Source of the DNA: a virus
DNA: 42,978 nucleotides
Virus record (IMG/VR): IMGVR_UViG_3300027710_000046
Coordinates: 1-42,978 of that record
Reading direction: 5' to 3' (one strand)
A program made the position numbers and the translations under genes. A model generated the notes under the pieces. The model did no database searches, was not told the DNA's origin, and saw only the letters and a list, made by a program, of their open reading frames with translations. Positions 25,825-33,484 of the stretch are shown one piece after another; the first letter of the stretch is position 1; each line of letters begins with the position of its first letter.

Positions 25825-25853
25825 TTGCCTTTAACTCACTATCAAGGTAAACT
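25825..25853 (+). promoter_or_regulatory. Promoter for gp55
   Basis: TTGCCT, 17-base spacer, TAAACT. The -35 and the following TTAA match the other early promoters here, but the -10 matches TATAAT at only four of six positions, so it may need an activator or be weak. TAAACT also recurs at 34646. Confidence 0.6.
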
Positions 25854-25889
25854 TATATTTGTAGCTGGTTCAACCAGATAGGATATATT

Positions 25890-26450
25890 GTGGCAAATTA
25901 CATTAACAACGCTGACTTTTTAGCAGCAATTAAATTATACAAACAGTCTGTATTAGATGCAGAAGCAGCTGGGTTACCGAAACCACAGATTCCACGATAT
26001 TTGGGAGAGTGTATTTTAAAGATTGCAACGCATCTTTCTTATAAACCTAACTTTATCAATTATACCTACAAAGATGATATGATTCTTGATGGTATTGAAA
26101 ACTGCATTAATTACTTTGACAACTTTGATCCCAATAAGTCCAGCAATCCGTTTGCGTACTTTACACAAATTATATTTTATGCTTTCTTGCGAAGAATCTC
26201 CAAAGAAAAGAAACACTCTTACATCAAGAACAAACTAATTCAAGATATGCCGTTTGATGCATTTGAATTACAACAACAAGATGAAGACGGACACTTTCAT
26301 AATGCGTATATTGATTTTATGCAAAGCAACAATAACTTTGATAACTCGTTTATCGAAAAGAAAAAAGTAAAGAGTAAAAAACAAAAGTCCAATCTAGATG
26401 ATTTTATAGGTGATAGTGATGCACAAATCGATTCGGGATCTGATACGTAA
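25890..26450 (+). CDS. gp55: Late-transcription sigma factor gp55
   Basis: A 186-residue protein, one residue different in length from T4 gp55 (185). It contains the sigma region 2-like core: YTYKDDMILDGIENCINYFDNFDPNKSSNPFAYFTQIIFYAFLRRISKEKKHSYIKNKL, where FNPFAYFTQI-type and FLRRI segments contact core polymerase and the -10 box. The acidic, Gln/Asp-rich C-terminus (NLDDFIGDSDAQIDSGSDT) suits the clamp-binding tail. The start is a GTG with a modest AGGA site. It directs host RNA polymerase to the TATAAATA-like boxes seen across this window, with gp45 as activator. Confidence 0.95.
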   Translation: MANYINNADFLAAIKLYKQSVLDAEAAGLPKPQIPRYLGECILKIATHLSYKPNFINYTYKDDMILDGIENCINYFDNFDPNKSSNPFAYFTQIIFYAFLRRISKEKKHSYIKNKLIQDMPFDAFELQQQDEDGHFHNAYIDFMQSNNNFDNSFIEKKKVKSKKQKSNLDDFIGDSDAQIDSGSDT

Positions 26451-27600
26451 TTTAGGTGATAATGGTGTTGATTTTCAGCCAGCAATAGCAAGATCGACAA
26501 GTAGAGCCAGAAAAAGAGCACGTGTTCGCAATGGTAAGTTACTACGTAAGTTTACTTGGGACGCAACAGATGATCAGTTTAATTTGAAAGAAATTATGAA
26601 TAACAGTGATAACAAAATTTTCTTAGGTGTTTCAGATGTTGAAGACCTAGTTACAGCAGAGATTGTAAAGCGTCGCATTGAAGATGGACATACAACTGTT
26701 CAACGTGAGACCACTGTTCTTTGTAATCGTGAACGCTGGGCAACTTGGGCAGAAGCCCATTATAAAACTATGCTTTATGTTCAAAGCAATTCTTCTTCTG
26801 GCTTTATCATTGAAGAAGAAACTGAAAACTTTATCAAGTTTGATGTAAACTCCAACTCAACTACTGTGCGTGCATACGGAGATGCTGTATTTGCAGAATG
26901 CATCGTTGCTGAAGTTGAAGCTACCTTTGATGTTGTTACATCTTATATTGAGTGGATTTATGGTAGTGATGGTAACTCTGTCAACGTGCCACTAAATCGT
27001 GATCGTATGCCTGTTGAAGAAATGTATCCATTCCTTAAAGGCGAATCCCTTGGTGATTACTACGATCGCTACATGGAATCTTCTGCCAACATTCTCCTAC
27101 TAATTGGACCTCCAGGAACTGGTAAAACTACATTCATTCGTGGTTTACTTGCACACCGTAACGCATCTGCAATCGTAACATACGATGCACAGATTCTTGA
27201 GAAAGATGGTTTCTTTGCTCGCTTTATCGAAGATGATACTCAAGTTATGGTGCTTGAAGATTCTGATGCATTCTTGAAATCTCGTAGCGACGGTAACACA
27301 ATGATGCATCGTTTCCTAAACGTAGGTGATGGTCTTGTGACAACTAAAGGTAAGAAAATGATTTTCTCTACTAACCTTCCATCTATCCGTGACATTGATT
27401 CTGCATTGATTCGTCCAGGACGTTGCTTTGACATCGTCACATTCGATGCACTAAATTATGCTGATGCCAAGAAACTTGGTGATAAACTCGGTGTTCCTGT
27501 TGATGCTGGAGCTTCTTCTTATTCTATTGCTGAAGTGTTCAACAAACAATCAGAGTTCAGCCAAAAGACACAATCAAATAGAAAGGTAGGTTTCATTTGA
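26419..27600 (+). CDS. BCS1-like AAA ATPase
   Basis: A 393-residue protein. The ATG at 26419 is preferred to in-frame GTGs at 26410 and 26416 because AGGTGA lies five bases before it; it overlaps gp55 by 32 bases. The first 200 residues are beta-rich and unassigned. The C-terminal AAA domain has Walker A GPPGTGKTT (about 230-238), Walker B VMVLEDSD (276-283), sensor 1 FSTN and a second-region RPGRCFD motif. The RPGR end is typical of BCS1/Vps4-type AAA proteins. Neighbours gp55 and gp47 suggest a DNA-metabolism or virion-related remodelling role. It has no T4 counterpart. Confidence 0.8.
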   Translation: MHKSIRDLIRNLGDNGVDFQPAIARSTSRARKRARVRNGKLLRKFTWDATDDQFNLKEIMNNSDNKIFLGVSDVEDLVTAEIVKRRIEDGHTTVQRETTVLCNRERWATWAEAHYKTMLYVQSNSSSGFIIEEETENFIKFDVNSNSTTVRAYGDAVFAECIVAEVEATFDVVTSYIEWIYGSDGNSVNVPLNRDRMPVEEMYPFLKGESLGDYYDRYMESSANILLLIGPPGTGKTTFIRGLLAHRNASAIVTYDAQILEKDGFFARFIEDDTQVMVLEDSDAFLKSRSDGNTMMHRFLNVGDGLVTTKGKKMIFSTNLPSIRDIDSALIRPGRCFDIVTFDALNYADAKKLGDKLGVPVDAGASSYSIAEVFNKQSEFSQKTQSNRKVGFI

Positions 27601-28652
27601 AGGTAGCCATTATTACTGACCAACACTTTGGTGCTAGGAATGACAGCATCGCATTCTTAGACTTCTATGAGAAATTCTATGAAAATACTTTCTTTCCTGC
27701 TCTTGATTCTGCTGGCATTACTACCGTACTTGTTCTTGGCGACACATTTGATAGACGCAAGTATGTAAATTTCTATGCACTTGACAGAGCCAAAAAAATG
27801 TTCTTTAATGAATTAGAAGAACGTGGTATACAAGTACATATGCTGGCAGGTAATCATGACACGTATTTTAAAAATACCAATGACGTGAATTCACCTGACT
27901 TATTGCTGCGTGAGTATAGCAACATTAATGTAATTGATCACCCAACTACAATTAATGTAGATGGTACAGACATCTGTATGATGCCTTGGATTTGTCCTGA
28001 GAATTATCAATCATCTCTTGACGAAATGAAAACAACAAAAGCTGAAATCTGTATGGGTCACTTTGAGATCGCAGGTTTTGCAATGTATAGAGGAATGGAG
28101 TCACATGAAGGACTTTCTAAAGAAGTGTTTGATAAGTTTGATCTTGTCTTTTCTGGTCATTATCATCATAGAAGTGATGATAAGCACATCTACTATCTCG
28201 GGAATCCGTACGAACTTACTTGGCAAGACTATAACGATCCCAGAGGGTTTCACTTGTTCGACACAACTACAAGAGGACTCGAGTTCATTTGCAATCCTTA
28301 TACAATGTTCGCAAGAATCGAGTACGACGATAAGGAAAGCGAGCCCATCGAGATCGATGCCGTTGATTTAAAAGAAAAGTACGTTAAACTAATTGTAACA
28401 AATAAAACTGACTTTTATAAATTTGACCGATTTATACAAAAGCTGTATAATAAAGGTTGCCATGAAATTAAGATATTGGAAGATATGTCTGAGTTTGAAG
28501 ATGGCGAAGTTGGTGAAGAAATTAACTTAGAAGATACAGTTAGTGTTCTCTCGCATTATATTGATAGTATTCAAACTGATGTTGACAAAGAACAAATTAA
28601 GAATTATATGAGAACACTTTATACGGAAGCCGTGAACCAAGAGGTAGTATAA
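27597..28652 (+). CDS. gp47: Recombination endonuclease subunit gp47 (Mre11/SbcD family)
   Basis: A 351-residue metallophosphoesterase starting at TTG, with AAAGGTAGG upstream and its first bases overlapping the previous TGA. Motifs: DQH (residues 8-10), GDTFDRRK, GNHDTYFKN, MGHFEIAGF and SGHYHH, which together hold the two metal ions. T4 gp47 has 339 residues and the same motif order. With gp46 it resects DNA ends to make the 3' tails used by UvsX/UvsY. Its stop overlaps the next start (TAATG). Confidence 0.96.
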   Translation: MKVAIITDQHFGARNDSIAFLDFYEKFYENTFFPALDSAGITTVLVLGDTFDRRKYVNFYALDRAKKMFFNELEERGIQVHMLAGNHDTYFKNTNDVNSPDLLLREYSNINVIDHPTTINVDGTDICMMPWICPENYQSSLDEMKTTKAEICMGHFEIAGFAMYRGMESHEGLSKEVFDKFDLVFSGHYHHRSDDKHIYYLGNPYELTWQDYNDPRGFHLFDTTTRGLEFICNPYTMFARIEYDDKESEPIEIDAVDLKEKYVKLIVTNKTDFYKFDRFIQKLYNKGCHEIKILEDMSEFEDGEVGEEINLEDTVSVLSHYIDSIQTDVDKEQIKNYMRTLYTEAVNQEVV

Positions 28653-28963
28653 TGCAACAACTTAACATAGAGTATTTCTTTCCACTTACGGAACAGATTC
28701 CACTTGACTTAGATTTTACGCTAACTGAAAAGTATATTTTAGATAAGCGAAATGAGCAGTTAAATAATTGTGTTACCTTGTCTGCAGGGCAGGCATTGTG
28801 GGCATTTAATGGTGGAACAGTTACTATGGGCAACAATTTGGGTAATCCATCGTTTACTATCAACGTGGATCAAACACCAATTACTATTGTATCTAAAAAG
28901 AAACCCAACTTTATAAAGCAGTTCATTTATAAGTCTTTGGGTATGAAATGGAAAAGTGAATGA
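28652..28963 (+). CDS. Unknown small protein between gp47 and gp46
   Basis: A 103-residue protein, coupled on both sides (TAATG to gp47, ATGA to gp46). Residues 1-50 are mixed (FFPLTEQIPLDLDFTLTEKYILDKRNEQLNN), followed by a small Gly/Asn-rich beta part (GGTVTMGNNLGNPSFTINV) and a basic end (KKKPNFIKQFIYKSLGMKWK). I recognise no family. T4 has tiny genes at the same place (46.1, 46.2), but no similarity can be claimed. Tight coupling suggests production together with the resection nuclease. Confidence 0.65.
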   Translation: MQQLNIEYFFPLTEQIPLDLDFTLTEKYILDKRNEQLNNCVTLSAGQALWAFNGGTVTMGNNLGNPSFTINVDQTPITIVSKKKPNFIKQFIYKSLGMKWKSE

Positions 28964-30672
28964 TTGTATTTAAAAGTGTAGAGTGGTCTAACTTTTTATC
29001 GACTGGTAATTCTCCAAATAAAGTTTTACTTGATAAAGCACCAACAACTCTTATCATTGGTAAGAATGGTGAAGGTAAAAGCACAATCTTGGATGCATTG
29101 TGCTTTTCATTGTTTGGTAAACCATTCCGTAACATCAATAAGAATCAGTTGATCAATAGCATCAATGGTAAAAAGTGTTTGGTTACTGTTGAGTTTTCTA
29201 TTAGTGGTCATGACTACAAAGTAGTGCGTGGAATCAAACCAAACTTGTTTGAGATCTATCAAGATGACGAATTACTTAATCAAGATGCGGCATCTCGTGA
29301 CTACCAAAAGATTCTTGAGCAACAAATCTTAAAATTAAATTACAAGACATTTACTCAAGTAGTTATTCTTGGTTCAGCATCGTTTGTTCCATTTATGCAG
29401 TTACCATCAAACCAACGAAGAGAAGTTATTGAAGATATTCTTGATATCCGTATTTTCTCAACAATGAACCAACTGTTGAAAGCCAAGGCACTGGAGACTA
29501 AAGATGCAATTACAAGAATCGAAAATGAGATATCAAATGCAAAGACAAAGGTTGAATCTCAAACGCAACTTATTAAAACCATTAACGAAGCCAAAACGCA
29601 AAGCATTAACGCAATCCAATCAAAAATTACTGCTAACCTGTCTGAGATTTCTAAGACAGAGGGCGAGATCAGTGGCATCGTGGCGGAGATCGAAAGTCTT
29701 AAAGTCAGCATCGCAAATAAGGAAAAGGTATCTGAAGACATCGACAAAGCCAAAACTATCAAGTCCAAGTTACTCCAGAAAATCGAAACTTGTGAGCACA
29801 ACACAGAGTTTTTTAGCGAACACGATGTATGTCCAAGCTGTAACCAAGATATCGCAGAGGAATACAAAGAGAGTATTGTCAAAGATCTTAATGAGAAAAT
29901 GTTGGATAACAACAACAAGATTAATGAACTCGAAACCATACTCACTAATCTCAATGCGAATCTATCGAAAATTAACGAAGTGGTTGGGCAAATTACCGAT
30001 AAGAACATTGAGTTATCTACAAGGAACTCTACTATCACCTTACTCAATAAACAAGTCAAAGAACTTGAAGCTGAGACCAAAAGGGTTGAATCTGACACAA
30101 CTAACATCGATGAAGAGAAGAGCAAGTTAAAGGAACTTGCCACTGATGCTATCTGTAAACTCAATACGAAAACTTCTCTGCAAGAGCATCGTAATCTAGA
30201 AGAAGTTGCATCAATCTTGTTAAAAGATACTGGTATTAAAACAGCCATTATCCGTGAGTACTTGCCCATTATGAACAAGTTGATCAACAAGTACCTTGCT
30301 GCAATGGATGCTTATATCCACTTTGAATTGGATGAAGCATTCAATGAGATTGTTAAATCTCGTTATCGTGATGAGTTTACTTATGCAAGTTTTAGTGAAG
30401 GTGAAAAGATGCGCATTGACTTGGCTATTCTTTTTACTTGGCGTCAAATTGCAAAGATGAAAAACTCTGTGAACACAAACTTGCTTATCTTGGATGAGAT
30501 CTTTGACTCATCTCTTGATACAGCTGGCACGGATTACTTCTTAAATTTGATGAATCAACTTGGTGACAAGAGCAACATTTTTGTGATTTCACACAAAGGT
30601 GATCAGCTGTTTGATAAGTTTAGATCCGTGATTCGGTTTGAAAAACGTAGTGATTTCTCTGTTATCGTATAA
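28960..30672 (+). CDS. gp46: Recombination endonuclease subunit gp46 (Rad50/SbcC family)
   Basis: A 570-residue SMC-like ATPase, near T4 gp46 (560). N-terminal Walker A GKNGEGKST (about 34-42). Long coiled coils run through residues 170-400 around a zinc hook CPSC in DVCPSCNQD. The C-terminal half has the signature FSEGEKMRIDLAILF, Walker B LLILDEIFDSSLD and the ISHK switch histidine. It partners gp47 in end resection. Overlaps the preceding gene by four bases (ATGA). A terminator overlaps its last bases. Confidence 0.96.
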   Translation: MIVFKSVEWSNFLSTGNSPNKVLLDKAPTTLIIGKNGEGKSTILDALCFSLFGKPFRNINKNQLINSINGKKCLVTVEFSISGHDYKVVRGIKPNLFEIYQDDELLNQDAASRDYQKILEQQILKLNYKTFTQVVILGSASFVPFMQLPSNQRREVIEDILDIRIFSTMNQLLKAKALETKDAITRIENEISNAKTKVESQTQLIKTINEAKTQSINAIQSKITANLSEISKTEGEISGIVAEIESLKVSIANKEKVSEDIDKAKTIKSKLLQKIETCEHNTEFFSEHDVCPSCNQDIAEEYKESIVKDLNEKMLDNNNKINELETILTNLNANLSKINEVVGQITDKNIELSTRNSTITLLNKQVKELEAETKRVESDTTNIDEEKSKLKELATDAICKLNTKTSLQEHRNLEEVASILLKDTGIKTAIIREYLPIMNKLINKYLAAMDAYIHFELDEAFNEIVKSRYRDEFTYASFSEGEKMRIDLAILFTWRQIAKMKNSVNTNLLILDEIFDSSLDTAGTDYFLNLMNQLGDKSNIFVISHKGDQLFDKFRSVIRFEKRSDFSVIV

Positions 30673-30697
30673 CCCTCAGTTCTTGAGGGTTATTTTT
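30671..30697 (+). terminator. Intrinsic terminator after gp46
   Basis: AACCCTCA / TGAGGGTT form a perfect 8-bp stem with a 5-base loop, followed by ATTTTT. It begins inside the gp46 stop codon and ends the recombination operon. Confidence 0.9.
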
Positions 30698-30728
30698 CCC
30701 CTTTAAAATCAACAACTTACGCAGTCGC

Positions 30729-30757
30729 TTTACTTTAATTCAGATCTAAGGCATAAT
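30729..30757 (+). promoter_or_regulatory. Early promoter for the metalloprotease-VWA unit
   Basis: TTTACT, 17-base spacer, CATAAT. Promoter and leader (30726-30778) are almost identical to those at 33197-33249 (about 49 of 53 bases). Confidence 0.75.
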
Positions 30758-30782
30758 TCTACTATTGAATGGAGATTATACT

Positions 30783-30947
30783 ATGGAAATGTGGAAAGAC
30801 TTTAGCGACTTTGAAATTGCATCTCTTGCTGGAAGTTATGGCTTGGAAGACTTAATTGTTTTCAATAGCGATCTAACTCTTGCAAACCGCACACAGCTTG
30901 AAACTTTGATTGCGGAATTTGAAATTGACATGGCATTTGGAGAATAA
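30783..30947 (+). CDS. Small unknown acidic protein
   Basis: A 54-residue acidic protein. The ATG at 30783 is chosen over an upstream in-frame ATG because GGAGA (30771-30775) then lies eight bases away. The sequence is helical (DFSDFEIASLAGSYGLEDLIVFN, RTQLETLIAEFEIDMAFGE) with no family I recognise. It is the first gene after an early promoter and ends one base before the metalloprotease-VWA gene, so the two are co-translated. It might regulate or accompany that protein. Confidence 0.6.
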   Translation: MEMWKDFSDFEIASLAGSYGLEDLIVFNSDLTLANRTQLETLIAEFEIDMAFGE

Positions 30948-30948
30948 T

Positions 30949-33138
30949 ATGAACTCTAAAATAAATGCAGTTGACTTAACAGCAAAACTTCTTGCCACAG
31001 AAAACCTAAGCGTACGTCGTGCTCGATCACGTACTGCATCTTTTGATATTAAATCTCGGGTGCTAACTCTTCCAATGTGGAAAGACATGACACCAGAAGT
31101 TGAGGGTATGTTGGTTGGTCACGAAGTTGGTCATGCTCTATGGACTGGCGATGAGTACATGAAACCGATCCAAGAAAACCCAAAGATGCATTCTTACTTG
31201 AATGTGTTGGAAGACGTACGTATTGAGAAATTGCTCAAACGTAAATATCCAGGTATTCGTAAGACCATGAATGAGGGTTACAAACAACTCAACGAAAAGG
31301 ACTTCTTTGGTGTTGGTAAAACTGATCTGACTTTAATCAATCTTATTGACAGAATTAACCTTTATTACAAAGCAGGTTTTACTTGTGGTGTTCAGTTTAC
31401 ACCTGAAGAAAAGTCATTCGTAGTTCGTGCTGAAAAGACAGAAACTATTGATGAGGTAGTTACCCTTGCCAAAGAAATTTATGAATACTCTCTGGAGCAA
31501 GCAAAAAAGAATGCTGGTCAACGTATGCTCGAAGAACAACAAGAGCGAGAAGAAGACGATGAGGAATCGGGTGAGTATGATGACCTAGATGAAATTGATG
31601 AAGACTTCGATAACATCGATGATTCAGATATGGACAAGACAGGTGAAACTCAAGACGAAGATGCTTTTGAGGGTGAAGAAAAGAAACAATCTTCTTTGGG
31701 CAAAACCAAAACTGAAGAAGAAAAGAAACAAGAAATTGTTGACAAAGAAATGGAATCCGTGACGGATAAAACTCTGGAAGAGAAACTTGCTGAATTGGCA
31801 GATGAATCAACTGAGTTCCACTACCATCAGCTGGACAGCGATTATGTCGTTGACCACGTTATTGGTTACAAAAAGATTTTGTCTGATGTTGCCGAGTCGT
31901 TTGTAAATATGGAACACAATGTTAAATCTATTGATGACTTTAAACCAGAATCTTCACGTATCGTGAATTATCTCATCAAAGAATTTGAGATGAAAAAGTC
32001 TGCAACAATGTATAAACGTGCTCAGACTTCAAAGATGGGTTCTTTGGATATGAAGAAAGTTTGGTCTTACAAGTTGAATAGCGATTTGTTCAAACGTGTA
32101 ACTACTTTCCCGCAAGGTAAAAATCACGGTATGATTTTCTTGCTTGACTGGTCAGGTTCGATGGATATGATGTTGGATGACACTATCAAACAAGTTGTTA
32201 CCTTGGCAATGTTCTGTCAACGTGCTCAGATCCCGTATCAGGTATTTGCCTTTAGTAGTCAATACGACATCTTTACTCAGCACACTGATGCATATAGTAA
32301 AATGCGTGCCAAGCAGACTGCTATCTACGCAACTGAAGATACTAAGATTCTGAATAATGCTGTGAACAACTTTGCTTTACTTGAGTTGTTTAGCAACAAG
32401 ATGAGTAATGTTGAGTTCAACACAATGTGTAAGTATGTGATGGATCGTTACTTCCGCTACGCCAGAAATGGTGAATACAATACTGGTGGTACTCCACTAA
32501 ATGAAGCATTGGCATATATGGTTGATTATATTCCAAAATTCATCAAAGCCCACAACGTTGAGAAAATGTCATTCATTACTCTGACGGATGGTGAGGGTGC
32601 AGCTTTGTATCCTGTGTATCGTCAATCTCTCGATTCAGTACGCAATGAACGTGTCCTTGACGAAAAGACTGGTGAGTACAGATACAATCGTATTCAGATG
32701 AAACACTTCTTACAAGATCCTATGACTAAAAAGTCTTATGAATTGCCTAAGCATGGTAGTGGTCAAAGCGAAGTATTGTTGCGTATGATTAAAGATCGTT
32801 ACAATGTTAATAGCGTTGGATTTTATATCGTGCCAAATACACGTCGTTACTTGTGTCAAGCAGTTCGTGCAAACTTGCCTGGATTTGCTGGTTCTGAATA
32901 TAACCTTGTTGACGTATGGCGTAAAGAGTTCCGTGACAATGGATTTGCATCTGTTAAAAACACTGGACGTGATGACTTGTTTATTATCCCTCAGAATAAA
33001 CTTGCTGTTGAAAATGAACAACTTGAAATTCTTGCAAACCAAACGGCAAAGCAAATTTCAAATAAGTTCAGTAAAATGATGTCCTCCAAGAAGACTAGCC
33101 GAGTGCTGCTCAACAAGTTTATTGGTTACGTTGCGTAA
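30949..33138 (+). CDS. Metalloprotease-VWA protein, CobT-like
   Basis: A 729-residue protein; the ATG at 30949 follows GGAGAATAAT. Near the N-terminus is HEVGH (58-62), a zinc metalloprotease HExxH signature, with a downstream acidic stretch LNVLEDVRIEKLL that may supply the third ligand. Residues 200-275 are a very acidic linker. From about 395 comes a VWA domain with a complete MIDAS: DWSGSM (D400, S402, S404), TGGTPLNEAL near 512 and TLTDGEG near 545. CobT-type VWA proteins pair with MoxR/CobS ATPases, and such an ATPase lies two genes downstream. Probable role: ATPase-driven remodelling or proteolysis of a host or phage complex. Confidence 0.8.
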   Translation: MNSKINAVDLTAKLLATENLSVRRARSRTASFDIKSRVLTLPMWKDMTPEVEGMLVGHEVGHALWTGDEYMKPIQENPKMHSYLNVLEDVRIEKLLKRKYPGIRKTMNEGYKQLNEKDFFGVGKTDLTLINLIDRINLYYKAGFTCGVQFTPEEKSFVVRAEKTETIDEVVTLAKEIYEYSLEQAKKNAGQRMLEEQQEREEDDEESGEYDDLDEIDEDFDNIDDSDMDKTGETQDEDAFEGEEKKQSSLGKTKTEEEKKQEIVDKEMESVTDKTLEEKLAELADESTEFHYHQLDSDYVVDHVIGYKKILSDVAESFVNMEHNVKSIDDFKPESSRIVNYLIKEFEMKKSATMYKRAQTSKMGSLDMKKVWSYKLNSDLFKRVTTFPQGKNHGMIFLLDWSGSMDMMLDDTIKQVVTLAMFCQRAQIPYQVFAFSSQYDIFTQHTDAYSKMRAKQTAIYATEDTKILNNAVNNFALLELFSNKMSNVEFNTMCKYVMDRYFRYARNGEYNTGGTPLNEALAYMVDYIPKFIKAHNVEKMSFITLTDGEGAALYPVYRQSLDSVRNERVLDEKTGEYRYNRIQMKHFLQDPMTKKSYELPKHGSGQSEVLLRMIKDRYNVNSVGFYIVPNTRRYLCQAVRANLPGFAGSEYNLVDVWRKEFRDNGFASVKNTGRDDLFIIPQNKLAVENEQLEILANQTAKQISNKFSKMMSSKKTSRVLLNKFIGYVA

Positions 33139-33150
33139 GTCATTGATTTA

Positions 33151-33177
33151 TAAGGGGAAAATAATCCCCTTATTTTT
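33151..33177 (+). terminator. Terminator after the VWA gene
   Basis: TAAGGGGA / TCCCCTTA form an 8-bp stem with a 6-base loop, followed by TTTTTGG. The surrounding block 33137-33169 recurs at 42298-42329. Confidence 0.88.
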
Positions 33178-33199
33178 GGTAGGGAATGCAAGAAATCGC

Positions 33200-33228
33200 T
33201 TTACTTAAATTCAGATATCAGGCATAAT
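33200..33228 (+). promoter_or_regulatory. Early promoter for the CobS-like unit
   Basis: TTTACT, 17-base spacer, CATAAT; near-duplicate of the promoter at 30729. It follows the terminator at 33151-33177 directly. Confidence 0.75.
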
Positions 33229-33252
33229 TATACTATTGAATGGAGATTAATT

Positions 33253-33450
33253 ATGAATGAATTTACTACGTTTTCTGCTGGTGTTGCTGACGCTACTCTT
33301 GACTTGTTGGCTGGTCCTGTGTTCGCTGGTGGTCCTACTGAAAAACCTGAATTGGCGTCGCTTGACTTTATCGTGAATGAATTTCGTTTACGTTTAGGTT
33401 GTTCTGATGCTTATCTTGCTGGTTATTTGTCTGTGCTGTTCTCTGAATGA
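33253..33450 (+). CDS. Small unknown protein
   Basis: A 65-residue protein with a GGAGA site eight bases before the ATG. Residues 1-30 are small and hydrophobic (TTFSAGVADATLDLLAGPVFAGGP) and the rest is a helix pair (LDFIVNEFRLRLGCSDAYLAGYLSVLFSE). No family recognised. Its promoter and leader nearly duplicate those of the 54-residue gene before the VWA protein, so each member of the VWA/CobS pair is led by a small gene with the same control region. Confidence 0.6.
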   Translation: MNEFTTFSAGVADATLDLLAGPVFAGGPTEKPELASLDFIVNEFRLRLGCSDAYLAGYLSVLFSE

Positions 33451-33484
33451 TGTTGAGTTTTAATTTTATTATGAAAGTGAGTGA

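Noticed and set aside
29504-30290. Open frames of 208 and 243 codons overlapping gp46
   Set aside because: They are alternative-frame readings of the gp46 coiled coil, Ser/Leu- or Lys/Arg-biased, without plausible starts.
31460-31810. 116-codon minus-strand frame under the VWA gene
   Set aside because: Low-complexity His/Leu/Pro reverse reading of the acidic linker; no ribosome site.
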